This document shows, one piece after another, positions 25,556 to 34,047 of a stretch of 64,000 bases of DNA; position 1 is the first letter of the stretch, and the number at the start of each line of letters is the position of its first letter. The stretch lies in contig NZ_JBHLWI010000037.1 of the NCBI RefSeq assembly GCF_042432905.1, positions 1 to 64,000 of the forward strand. The letters run 5' to 3'. The notes below the pieces were generated by a model. That model was not told the DNA's origin. It saw only the letters and a program-made list of their open reading frames with translations, and did not search any database. This DNA is from Fontibacter flavus (GTDB taxonomy: Bacteria > Bacteroidota > Bacteroidia > Cytophagales > Cyclobacteriaceae). The position numbers were made by a program, and so were the translations under genes.

Positions 25556-26515
25556 ATGCTGACTTTCAGATTGATTTATATCATCCTCTTCTGGATATTA
25601 TCATACCCGATTTCTACTTTTGAGAGTGGGTCAGTTGATTCGGGCGATCAATCCAAGAACCCCAACCCCCGTATTGCCGTCTCATTTGATGATGGTAGCA
25701 CGATCAATATGCCTGGTTATTCCTGGAAAGAATGGCATTCCAAAATCCTGAAACATTTGGAGAATCATCAGGTCAAGGGGATGCTTTTTGCTGTTGGCGG
25801 GCAGCTTAATCATGAGAAGGGGAGGTATGTACTCGAAACTTGGAAAGAAGCAGGGCATTATTTGGGTAACCATACCTATTCCCATCCCAATTTCAGCAGC
25901 GAAAACGTAAGCTTGGAAGATTACAAGTTGGATTTTTCAAAAAACAAAAGATTCCTCGATCAATATGATAATCTCCTTCCTTATTTCAGGTTCCCTTATC
26001 TCCGGGAGGGTGAGACAGAAGCCAAGCGGGATGGTTTCAGGCAATTTTTGGATGATGAGGGAGTTCAAACCGCCCATGTTACGGTAGATGGGGAAGATTG
26101 GTATATCAACAATAGGTTGGTTAACATGCTTAGGCAAAATCCAAACGCAGACCTGAAGGGGTTCAGAAACCTATATGTCCAACACCATGTAGACAGGGCA
26201 AGATTCAATGACAGCTTGGCTATGGTGCTGACAGGCAGAAAAATTGACCATGTTCTTTTGTTGCACCACAACTTGGCTGCGGGGCTTTTTCTGGGAGATT
26301 TATTGGAAGCGTTAAAAGTGGAAGGATGGGAGCTGGTCGATATAGATGTGGCCCTTCAGGATTCTATTTATTTGAATAGACCGCAAACCATCCCAGCAGG
26401 GGGCAATTTGCTTAGGGCTTTGTCCAAGGAAAAGGGGATATATGGCAAACTGTTTAGGTTTCCCTCTGAAAATGAAGGGTACTTGAAGAAGAAAATGGAT
26501 AAACTGGGTCTTTAG
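25556..26515 (+). CDS. polysaccharide deacetylase (NodB/CE4 family)
   Basis: A 319-residue exported deacetylase. I chose the ATG at 25556. The frame is open back to a TTG at 25499 but MLTFRLIYIILFW is a normal signal anchor. NodB motif 1 is SFDDGS (catalytic Asp and metal-binding Asp). Motif 2 is NHTYSHPN (two metal His). Motif 3 is FRFPYLREG. A C-terminal LLLHHN gives the motif 5 His. Substrates are probably peptidoglycan or an extracellular N-acetylated glycan, but sequence does not say. The gene stands alone, and a hairpin lies about 130 bases downstream. Confidence 0.92.
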   Translation: MLTFRLIYIILFWILSYPISTFESGSVDSGDQSKNPNPRIAVSFDDGSTINMPGYSWKEWHSKILKHLENHQVKGMLFAVGGQLNHEKGRYVLETWKEAGHYLGNHTYSHPNFSSENVSLEDYKLDFSKNKRFLDQYDNLLPYFRFPYLREGETEAKRDGFRQFLDDEGVQTAHVTVDGEDWYINNRLVNMLRQNPNADLKGFRNLYVQHHVDRARFNDSLAMVLTGRKIDHVLLLHHNLAAGLFLGDLLEALKVEGWELVDIDVALQDSIYLNRPQTIPAGGNLLRALSKEKGIYGKLFRFPSENEGYLKKKMDKLGL

Positions 26516-26644
26516 ATCCCACAATTAGGTCAGCAATGCTAAATAAATTTTGGGTTTACAAAAATAAATAAGTGTATGTAATCCAGAGGTTTATGGAAAT
26601 AATAGATAAAGGGAAGTGTATTTAATGAAAAGTCTTAAAACCAA

Positions 26645-26675
26645 AAATGTCCGAAGTCAAAGACTGCGGACATTT
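26645..26675 (+). terminator. hairpin downstream of the deacetylase gene
   Basis: A perfect 9-bp stem AAATGTCCG/CGGACATTT, without a clean T run, about 130 bases beyond the stop codon. It may be a weak or Rho-assisted terminator. Confidence 0.45.
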
Positions 26676-26758
26676 CTAGACCAATTGCATAACATTAACC
26701 TTTAAAAAAAATACGCACACACAACACCATCCAACATCATAAAAGAAATTTTTACGTT

Positions 26759-26800
26759 TTTTCCCTTAGGACATCATCATGCGATGATGTCCTAGGAAAA
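26759..26800 (-). terminator. terminator of the small membrane protein gene
   Basis: A long hairpin in which GGACATCATC pairs with GATGATGTCC, extended by TTTTCC/GGAAAA with a small bulge, lies 12 bases past the stop codon. The minus-strand side runs into A/T-rich sequence. Confidence 0.75.
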
Positions 26801-26811
26801 GGGGGGGTAGA

Positions 26812-27018
26812 TTAAGCTAAAACCTTTTTGTTTTCTTCACTTGTGGACTTCACATAAAAATAGATGAAGCCCACTTGAGGGATCAAAAACAACAATGCTT
26901 TGGTGGCCAATGAAGTTGCGGAAACATCTAATCCCATCAACTTTGTGCTGGCTAGTATAGCTACTACAGCCAAGAGAGCAAAAACATTTGCCACGATTAA
27001 TTTTGTTTTGTTTGTCAT
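26812..27018 (-). CDS. small two-helix membrane protein
   Basis: A 68-residue protein with two hydrophobic helices (about 7-27 and 39-57) separated by a short loop, then a charged tail ending ENKKVLA. It has a normal ATG start, its own terminator and a 400-base upstream region, which argue for a real gene. I do not recognise the family. Confidence 0.7.
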   Translation of the reverse strand: MTNKTKLIVANVFALLAVVAILASTKLMGLDVSATSLATKALLFLIPQVGFIYFYVKSTSEENKKVLA

Positions 27019-27453
27019 ATCGTCGTTAGTGTTAATAAAACTGTTTAAAGAACTTTTTTACCCTGAAATCAACAGAGTTTAACCTGCTAAACCCTGCTAA
27101 TTTTTTACTAATATGATACATAAAATTTAATTTCCAAACTCTTGAAAATCAGTGTTAACTGTGTTTAAATTGGTGTTTTAGTCCTGTTTTAGGTATATGA
27201 ACTAATTAATGTAAATCACCAAAAAGAATATGTATTTCACCCTAAAAAGTGTGGTGAAAAAAAAATGAAAAAAAATTGAAATTTTTTTTTCAGACGATTT
27301 GAATTAGGGGTTGAGCAGCGTTTTTTATTCATTTTTCTAATAATTCATTCCAAGAAAATAAATGCAAATTCCTGCTTAAGAAATGAATCTAGTTTCTTAC
27401 TTTATCTTATGCCATAAAATCCATAAATTTTGAATTCAAAAATCAACAAAATC
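27019..27453. other. intergenic stretch between divergent genes
   Basis: Very AT-rich with long A and T runs. It should contain promoters for the small membrane protein (minus) and the DUF1080 protein (plus). No convincing TAnnTTTG box was found for either. Confidence 0.4.
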
Positions 27454-28407
27454 ATGAAAATCTTATTTAATCAGCTGAAAGGATCTTTGGCTTTATTCAT
27501 TTTATTTTCAATAACCAATTTCGCCCAGGCACAAAGTAATGCTTCTGATATTATTGGGACATGGAATATTACCATGGAGATGGGCAATGGTAAACAGGCC
27601 CCATCCTGGCTGGAAGTCAAGCAGTCCGGTATCAGGGTTTTGGTTGGTCATTTTGTTGGAGATGATGGCAGTGCTCGACCGATTTCTAAAGTACATTTTG
27701 ACAATGGTAGAGTGTCCTTTACTATACCACCGCAGTGGCAGGATACAGATAAAGATCTTATGTTTGAAGGTCGGGTTGACGATGGTAAAATTTTCGGTTC
27801 CATTAGCCATCCAAATGGAGGTGAGTATTCTTTTGTAGGAGAGAGGGCGCCGAGTTTGGTAAGAGAAAAGACACCTGTATGGGGTAATGTAATTAATATT
27901 TTCAACGGAAAAGACCTAAAAGGCTGGCATACAGATAAACCAGAAAACCAATGGTTTGTCAACGAAGGGATCTTGAAAAGTCCAAAATCTGGAGCCAACC
28001 TGATCACTGATGCCAAATATGAGGATTTTAAGCTATTAGTTGAATTCAGGTATCCTGAGGGAAGCAACAGTGGGATCTTTTTAAGGGGCAGATATGAAGT
28101 TCAGATTCAGGATGATTATGGTAAAGCCCCGTCAAATGTACTTTTTGGCGGTATCTATGGGTTTTTAACTCCAAATGAAATGGCTGCAAAAAAGGCAGGT
28201 GAGTGGCAGACTTATGAAATCACCCTTGTAGGAAGGAGGTTGACAGTGGTGGCAAATGGAAAGACCATTATTTGCGATCAGATAATCCCGGGTATCACCG
28301 GAGGAGCCTTGGATAGCCATGAAGCTTTACCTGGCCCTATCATGCTGCAAGGAGACCATGGACCTGTTGAGTTTAGGAAAATACAATTGATCCCAGGAGA
28401 CTATTGA
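27454..28407 (+). CDS. secreted DUF1080 (3-keto-disaccharide hydrolase-like) protein
   Basis: A 317-residue exported protein. I chose the ATG at 27454. The frame opens eight codons earlier at a TTG. The signal peptide ends at QAQS. Residues ~30-125 form a small beta domain (IIGTWNITMEMGNG). From ~140 to the end a DUF1080 domain is visible: IFNGKDLKGWHTD, WFVNEGILKS, FKLLVEFRYPEGSNSGIFLR, YEVQIQDDYG, WQTYEITLVG and GPIMLQGDHGPVEFRKIQL. Such domains are concanavalin-like, with some members hydrolysing 3-keto-glycosides. The extra N-terminal domain is unusual for the shortest family members. Glycan use is a reasonable guess. Confidence 0.9.
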   Translation: MKILFNQLKGSLALFILFSITNFAQAQSNASDIIGTWNITMEMGNGKQAPSWLEVKQSGIRVLVGHFVGDDGSARPISKVHFDNGRVSFTIPPQWQDTDKDLMFEGRVDDGKIFGSISHPNGGEYSFVGERAPSLVREKTPVWGNVINIFNGKDLKGWHTDKPENQWFVNEGILKSPKSGANLITDAKYEDFKLLVEFRYPEGSNSGIFLRGRYEVQIQDDYGKAPSNVLFGGIYGFLTPNEMAAKKAGEWQTYEITLVGRRLTVVANGKTIICDQIIPGITGGALDSHEALPGPIMLQGDHGPVEFRKIQLIPGDY

Positions 28408-28459
28408 TATTTACTTTTGTTAGATTTCCTGATGGAAAACGTGACAGACTGATTCAGAG

Positions 28460-28497
28460 AAAGCTGAGGGATGTTTATTCTTCAGCTTTTCTTTTTT
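28460..28497 (+). terminator. terminator of the DUF1080 gene
   Basis: AAAGCTGA pairs with TCAGCTTT around a 14-base loop, followed by a T-rich tract. The hairpin overlaps the last codons of the convergent VF530 gene. Confidence 0.6.
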
Positions 28498-28738
28498 GGT
28501 CTTTTTGGAGCGAGTAGAGGTAAAGGTCTTCCACTTTTTTTCTGGCCCAGTCTGATTTTCTTAAAAATTTCAAACTGGAATTAATAGATGGGTCATGGGT
28601 GAAGCATCGTATACTGATTTTTTCACCGAGCTTTTTCCATCCGTATTTTTCAACAAGATAATCCAAAATGTCGACTAGGCGAATTCCATGGAGAGGATTG
28701 TTAGGTTGGCTGTTTTTCTTGTCCAAAGGCTCATTCAT
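28475..28738 (-). CDS. VF530 family (DUF2132) DNA-binding-like protein
   Basis: An 87-residue basic protein matching the VF530 family throughout: NPLHGIRLVDILDYLVEKYG, WKKLGEKISIRCFTHDPSIN and SSLKFLRKSDWARKKVEDLY. Family members are small helical proteins proposed to bind DNA. The length is normal with a ~13-residue N-terminal tail. It lies 66 bases downstream of the ion-channel gene on the same strand and may be its distal partner in transcription. Confidence 0.93.
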   Translation of the reverse strand: MNEPLDKKNSQPNNPLHGIRLVDILDYLVEKYGWKKLGEKISIRCFTHDPSINSSLKFLRKSDWARKKVEDLYLYSLQKDQKRKAEE

Positions 28739-28804
28739 AAGATCGTCTCATTTTGGAAATTAAATCATTCAGCCTTTAGGCTTATGCAATATTAAACTTT
28801 TGAA

Positions 28805-30658
28805 TTATCCTAAATGGCTTTTTTCGGTAATTTTTCCTTCCGCCAAGACCAAAATCTGATTAGTGCCCTCAAAATTAACCGCTTCTAGATTGACGTTTTT
28901 GTCTGCATCTACAGTTCCCAAATAGATCATATCATGTGCGGCTAAAATTTTCCTGACATGGTTTACATCCTTTAGAACTTCAGTCCTGATATGCTTGCCC
29001 ACATCTAAAAGGTGGAATTCTGCCCCTTCGGTAAAGGCTAGTTCAGTAAAGACTCTTTCAAGGTTTTTCTGGAAAGCCAATTGGGCAATATATCGGGCAG
29101 AAAGTTTATGGGAGAGTACCGTATTGCTTTTGAGGATATTGGTATTCAGTAATTGCTCTGTGACAGGATCTCCAAGGATGGTGACAATTTTATTTAAAAA
29201 TTCAGGATTATGCTTGTTGGAAGAAACCAGCATCATCGTCAGTCTAAAACCAAGTTCATCATCCAGGTTGATGATAATATTGTCAAATTCTCCTTGATGT
29301 AATTTGTTCAGGAATTTATCTGTGAAATACCCTTCTGGATTGTCAAAGATGACCTGCGACTCCTGCATTGCTGCCAAGCTTTTCCCATCCATAAAATCTT
29401 CGATGTTTTCCATTGTCCATGCATTGCCGATGACACAGATTTTCTTACTGACTTCTTCTGTTGGCGGTATGACAGGGATATGGGTGTTCAGATTTAAAGG
29501 TTCTTTTGGTGGTGAATATTTGAGGTGTTTCACATTTGGGGTAAGGAAAATCAGCCAATCTCCCTTTTTGAATTCTTTGTGAAAGGGACAGAGATTGATT
29601 TCAAATTTACCTTCATGATCAGAAGCGGAGAATCCAATTAATGTTCCCCCCTTAAAACTGAAAAGAAGATGATTGAAATCTTTATTTTCAAAATTGACTG
29701 TCCCAAACTGCCTTGGGTTCACAAAATGGATAGTAGATCCATCAAATGCCATAACCTCAAAAAATACTTTATAATACACCACATCCACTTTTGCTCTTGC
29801 CAGGATACTGCCAATAACATCTCCGGGAGTGATGACAGAAAAGAGGTGTCCAGCTTTATTTTTGGTGATTTCCAGAGCTATTTTTCTTACATCTGTTTTT
29901 TTGGACAGTTCTATCGAGCATTTTACCGGATTTCCAGCTTCCTGCTTGCTAGTCAGATGGGAGAAGAATCCATGGTTATTGGTAAGGGTAGTCAGTATTT
30001 TTAAATTAAAATTATCTGCAGAGAAGGTGTCAGCCAAGTGATCCGGCTGAAGTATTACCAAGGCCATAGCATGCTGTACAGAGAGTCTGTCAAATGTCTG
30101 AAAAAAGAGGACATCACCTTGCCGAATAAATACTTCAAGGTTTTTCCATCTGTCTTTGTCAAATTGGTTTCTGAAAAATGTCACTGTTTCTGCTTCAGGA
30201 AAAAGCAGAACCACATCTTCTAAAATGCCTTTTTCCTTTGCCCTAAGGTTTACCTGATCCAAGATCAAGGGTAATTTGATATTGAAATTGACAAAAAGAA
30301 TATGGCCTTTCTTTCTGTACGGAAGGGATCCGCTTTTGATGTTTTCAATTAAGGTGACCAATGCAGCAGAAAGCACTGAAATGATGAAGGAAAACAAAAC
30401 CAGCCCCATCAAAACCTGGATCAGCCCTACAAACAACTGTAATGGACCTGAAGTATTAGCATAGTTCGCTGGATCAGCAAACAGTTTGTAGCTGGTGGGT
30501 AGGTCTCCCAAAAAAGGGGAAAGACCAATGATCAGAATCGCGCTTACAAAAAATATAGCAACCAATTGTACCCAAATAGGGGACAAGGCAAACCTTTCGG
30601 GTGTCAGGATACGGCTAAGGTTCCGTCTGTAAAATTTAAATTTATCTAGTAAAGACAA
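28805..30658 (-). CDS. CASTOR/POLLUX-like ion channel with RCK-type domains
   Basis: A 617-residue membrane protein. Two hydrophobic helices (about 30-48 and 77-105) flank a pore-loop-like segment. A large cytoplasmic part follows with the Rossmann-like start KKGHILFVNFNIKLPLILDQ and a second, KKICVIGNAWTMENIEDFMD. This arrangement is that of CASTOR/POLLUX-related channels, plant homologues of which are calcium-gated cation channels in the nuclear envelope. No clear TVGYG filter is present. The start is a TTG codon (30656-30658). I see no upstream ATG with a better context. Confidence 0.85.
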   Translation of the reverse strand: MSLLDKFKFYRRNLSRILTPERFALSPIWVQLVAIFFVSAILIIGLSPFLGDLPTSYKLFADPANYANTSGPLQLFVGLIQVLMGLVLFSFIISVLSAALVTLIENIKSGSLPYRKKGHILFVNFNIKLPLILDQVNLRAKEKGILEDVVLLFPEAETVTFFRNQFDKDRWKNLEVFIRQGDVLFFQTFDRLSVQHAMALVILQPDHLADTFSADNFNLKILTTLTNNHGFFSHLTSKQEAGNPVKCSIELSKKTDVRKIALEITKNKAGHLFSVITPGDVIGSILARAKVDVVYYKVFFEVMAFDGSTIHFVNPRQFGTVNFENKDFNHLLFSFKGGTLIGFSASDHEGKFEINLCPFHKEFKKGDWLIFLTPNVKHLKYSPPKEPLNLNTHIPVIPPTEEVSKKICVIGNAWTMENIEDFMDGKSLAAMQESQVIFDNPEGYFTDKFLNKLHQGEFDNIIINLDDELGFRLTMMLVSSNKHNPEFLNKIVTILGDPVTEQLLNTNILKSNTVLSHKLSARYIAQLAFQKNLERVFTELAFTEGAEFHLLDVGKHIRTEVLKDVNHVRKILAAHDMIYLGTVDADKNVNLEAVNFEGTNQILVLAEGKITEKSHLG

Positions 30659-30739
30659 GTAGTGTAGGGTTTAGAATTTTCCTTAAAATGGCTTTCAGAC
30701 AGATTTACCTATTGAAAGCTAATTTTTTGCTTTCTAACT

Positions 30740-31723
30740 TTATTTCATTCTCATCAGCAAGTCTCTGAATTTCGGATAGTACATGTTGACAATTTTATCT
30801 CTGTCTTCATCGGAAATTTTGGTGATTCCAGTGGTATTCAGAGTTGCTTGCTCAGAAGTTTTGATGCCTGGAATGACAGTGGATACCCCTTCGAAACTCA
30901 AGATAAAACTCATGGCCAGGGAAGTTTTGCTGATCTGGTACTTATCAGCCAATATCCAGACTTCTTCCAACAGGTCCAGAGATTCTTCCAGTATGTCAGG
31001 CGGTAATCGGAAGACTCTGTGATCATCTTCAGAGAAGCGGGTTGACTTGGTGAATTTTCCTGTGAGCAGTCCAAATTGCAGTGGCATCCTCGCAATGATA
31101 CCATATCCTGACTCTTGGGCATTTTGGATGATTTCCAAAGCTTCCTGATTGATAATGTTCAGGACGACCTGTAGTCCATCCCCGATTTTCTTTTCAAAAA
31201 GATATTGAGCCTCCGGATGTGGATTGAAGGTGTTCAAAGAGACCCCCCAATACCTGATTTTACCTTTCTGCTTCAACAGCTCCAAAGCTTCTATGCACTC
31301 TCCATTTTCAAAATCTTCGACTTTTGCGGTATGCAGTTGATAAAAATCAATGCTGTCTCTCTTTAACCTTCTAAGGCTTTCTTCGCATGAGTCGATGATA
31401 TGAGCTTTTGAATAATCTGTAAATATTTTTCCGTCACTGGAAAGCCTGTGACCTACTTTTGTGGCAATTAATATATCTGGGCGGTTTCCAAAGACCTCAC
31501 CGATTAATTCTTCGGAATGTCCCAAACCATAAAAGTCCGCAGTGTCATAAAAGTTGATGCCTAAATCCAAAGAATGGTTTAAAGCCCTTTTTGAAGTACT
31601 GTCATCTACATCACCCCAGCCAATAGGGACATCCCCAGCCATGACAGGTCCACCTATTCCCCATGCTCCAAAACCTACTTCACTCACCAAAAGATCGGTA
31701 TTTCCGAATTTTCTGTATTTCAT
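30740..31723 (-). CDS. aldo/keto reductase
   Basis: A 327-residue AKR-fold NADPH-dependent oxidoreductase. The catalytic tetrad is recognisable: Asp in NFYDTAD, Tyr in DFYGLGHSE, Lys in IATKVG and His in FYQLHTAK. The NADP-binding C-terminal region includes VIPGIKTSEQ. The residues match family 12-like reductases acting on small aldehydes or sugars. The substrate is unknown. It lies 20 bases after the hypothetical gene at 31744 in the same direction, so the two are probably one operon. Confidence 0.94.
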   Translation of the reverse strand: MKYRKFGNTDLLVSEVGFGAWGIGGPVMAGDVPIGWGDVDDSTSKRALNHSLDLGINFYDTADFYGLGHSEELIGEVFGNRPDILIATKVGHRLSSDGKIFTDYSKAHIIDSCEESLRRLKRDSIDFYQLHTAKVEDFENGECIEALELLKQKGKIRYWGVSLNTFNPHPEAQYLFEKKIGDGLQVVLNIINQEALEIIQNAQESGYGIIARMPLQFGLLTGKFTKSTRFSEDDHRVFRLPPDILEESLDLLEEVWILADKYQISKTSLAMSFILSFEGVSTVIPGIKTSEQATLNTTGITKISDEDRDKIVNMYYPKFRDLLMRMK

Positions 31724-31743
31724 TTTTTTCGTGAAGGTTTAGT

Positions 31744-32190
31744 TTATGATTGTTGTTCAGAGTATTCAGGAAGGTTCTTGAACATGAGGAGAATATTGCC
31801 GTTTTTGAGATGATGGTCAAAATAGCCATGATCGTCAAGATCCTTTTTGAATATCAAAGTCAGCATTTTGAACACCTTGACCTGATTAAGCTTGGACATG
31901 GGGCGTACACCTTCTAAAACCTCATTTCCTTCCAGCCAGTTTTCCCAATCAAAGGAAACAAGTAATCCAGATTCACTGATGAATTTTTTAAAATCGATAT
32001 TGATATGATCAAAATCTATATATTTCTGCTTTGCCTCCTCAGTCAACTCAAATGGAATGGCTTTGCGAACTCTTTCAAATTCTTTTTCCATTTCCTTGAT
32101 ATAATAAGACAGTCCGAATATGGATTTTTTACCCATATCACCTTGAAGGAATTCTTCAAATTGCCCGAGCGGAGTAAAAACAGTTTTCAT
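31744..32190 (-). CDS. hypothetical soluble protein
   Basis: A 148-residue acidic protein rich in helices with no signal peptide. Features are a central WENWLEGNEVL segment and a C-terminal helix-rich MSKLNQVKVFKMLTLIFKKD followed by DHGYFDHHLKNGNILLMFKN. The last part recalls the C-terminus of DUF6508-type proteins, but I cannot confirm the family. The 20-base spacing to the aldo/keto reductase gene suggests cotranscription. Confidence 0.6.
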   Translation of the reverse strand: MKTVFTPLGQFEEFLQGDMGKKSIFGLSYYIKEMEKEFERVRKAIPFELTEEAKQKYIDFDHINIDFKKFISESGLLVSFDWENWLEGNEVLEGVRPMSKLNQVKVFKMLTLIFKKDLDDHGYFDHHLKNGNILLMFKNLPEYSEQQS

Positions 32191-32309
32191 TTTTGCATAA
32201 AGGTTTAAAAAACTCGTATAAACAAATCTAAGGTTTTTTGTGAATCATTGATCTTTTTTCTTTTGAAATTCGGGCAACTACTGTCGGAAAAAATACATTA
32301 AATTTGAAA

Positions 32310-33089
32310 ATGCAAAAACCACTGGTATCTATTGTTACGCCTTGTTTTAACCAAGCTGATTATCTGAGAGAAACGGTTGAGTCTGTCATGAAGTCTTCTT
32401 ACAGACCTATTGAGATGATTATTGTCAATGATGGCTCTACCGATAATTCTCTGGAAATCGCACAGGAGTTGGCAAGAGAATTTAAAGAAATTAGAGTCAT
32501 CGACCAACCCAACAGTGGCGTATCAGTAGCCAGAAATCATGGGATTACAAAAGCAGAGGGGGAAATCATTTTACCATTGGACGGGGATGATCTGATTTCA
32601 CCTAACTATATAGAAGAGGCTGTAAACATTCTGTCCAAAAGACCTGAAGTGAAAGTCGTCTTTTGTGATGCGGTGAAATTTGATGAAGAAGGCCAGAAGA
32701 AATGGAAATTGAAAAGTTTCAGTTTGTCTAAATTGGCAAAAGACAACATGATTTTTTCGGCAGCTCTTTTTTGGAAAAAAGATGCCGTCGCAGTTGGTGG
32801 ATTTTCGGAGGATATGGTCATGGGAAGGGAAGATTGGGAGTTTTGGATTAAAATGTTGAAGAATGGAGGGGAAGTTGTGAAGCTGTCTTTTATTGGGTTT
32901 TTCTACAGATTAACTTTAATGAGTAAGCGAAAAAAAACCCGAACAAGTAAAAATAAAAGGGCACGTATCGACTATCTCAACAAAAAACATGGTGATTTCT
33001 TTGAAAGAGAGCTTTCAGGTCCGTTACGTTTTCAAAGAACATGGTCGAAACCATACAACAAGATTCTTAGATTTCTTGGAAAACTTTGA
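32310..33089 (+). CDS. family 2 glycosyltransferase
   Basis: A 259-residue GT-A transferase. The ATG at 32310 (MQKPLVSIVTPCFN) is preferred over an in-frame TTG two codons earlier. The nucleotide-binding core shows VNDGSTDNS near residue 35-45, the DXD-type GDD in LPLDGDDLI (donor/metal binding) and an acceptor-side EDWEFWIKML helix. The C-terminus is strongly basic (SKRKKTRTSKNKRAR). The product is likely part of an envelope polysaccharide. An FkbM methyltransferase gene follows, and together they suggest glycan modification. Donor and acceptor are unknown. Confidence 0.92.
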   Translation: MQKPLVSIVTPCFNQADYLRETVESVMKSSYRPIEMIIVNDGSTDNSLEIAQELAREFKEIRVIDQPNSGVSVARNHGITKAEGEIILPLDGDDLISPNYIEEAVNILSKRPEVKVVFCDAVKFDEEGQKKWKLKSFSLSKLAKDNMIFSAALFWKKDAVAVGGFSEDMVMGREDWEFWIKMLKNGGEVVKLSFIGFFYRLTLMSKRKKTRTSKNKRARIDYLNKKHGDFFERELSGPLRFQRTWSKPYNKILRFLGKL

Positions 33090-33139
33090 TATTGCATCAT
33101 ATCAATTAATTTCACCTTTCTGAAATTAGACTTAATCAT

Positions 33140-33955
33140 ATGGCTATAACTTCCTTTTGGAAAAATTTCTATAAAGATTTTAGAATCAATTTGAGTGCTG
33201 AGGAAAACTTGTTTTTCATGGCATTCTATAAATATTTGTACAAGCCTAAAAAAGGCTCGCTTTCAGAATTTTTATCTGATTACTCTCTTTCCAAAAAAGG
33301 AAACTTCACTGTGATCCAAATAGGTGCAAATGATGGGATTACCAATGACCCTATTCATAAATTCATCAAAAGAGACCGATGGAAAGGAGTTTTGCTGGAA
33401 CCGCAGCCAGATGTTTTCAACCAATACCTCAAAAAGATTTACCGGAAAAACGAAGACCTACATCCAATTTGTGCAGCTATAGGGCCAAAGGACGGATTTC
33501 AAAATCTTTACAAAATAGCTTTTAGCGATATGCGCTGGGCCACAGGATTGGCCTCATTTTCTAAAGAAAAGTTGGAAGAGGCATTTGAAAATGGGGTGGT
33601 CGAAAAGAACTGCCAGAAGTTTGGAATTGAGATTCCTCAAAAACCAGAAGAAAGAATTACCTATGAGCAGGTCGAGGTAATCAGCCCGCAGACCCTTTTG
33701 ACAAAATATAAGATTCAATCAATTGATCTATTGCAGATTGATGCCGAAGGTTTTGATCTTGAAGTGATCAGGCTTTTTGATATTCCTACGACAAAACCAA
33801 AAGCCATTATTTTTGAAAATATCAATCATTCTCAAGATGAGCTTGATGAGTGTGAGCATATGCTGAAAAAGAATGGTTATACGCTGAGGAAGTTTGGAAG
33901 GGATACGCTTGCATTACTCCATCCTGATGAACAATTCAAGAATTTGTTCACTTGA
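33140..33955 (+). CDS. FkbM family methyltransferase
   Basis: A 271-residue class I SAM-dependent methyltransferase. The SAM-binding segment is FTVIQIGANDGITNDP, followed by GVLLEPQPDVFNQY. The FkbM signature DLLQIDAEGFDLEVI appears at ~190-205 and IIFENINHSQDE at ~230. FkbM enzymes methylate hydroxyls of sugars, polyketides and glycolipids. It begins 50 bases after the GT2 gene on the same strand and probably acts on the same glycan. Confidence 0.92.
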   Translation: MAITSFWKNFYKDFRINLSAEENLFFMAFYKYLYKPKKGSLSEFLSDYSLSKKGNFTVIQIGANDGITNDPIHKFIKRDRWKGVLLEPQPDVFNQYLKKIYRKNEDLHPICAAIGPKDGFQNLYKIAFSDMRWATGLASFSKEKLEEAFENGVVEKNCQKFGIEIPQKPEERITYEQVEVISPQTLLTKYKIQSIDLLQIDAEGFDLEVIRLFDIPTTKPKAIIFENINHSQDELDECEHMLKKNGYTLRKFGRDTLALLHPDEQFKNLFT

Positions 33956-34047
33956 TTTTTTAATCCTTTGATTTTTGCGACATCTTCTGTCATTGGTTTT
34001 TTATTCCAAGTAAAAAATCCTTGATTTGTTTAAATTCTTTTTTGACC

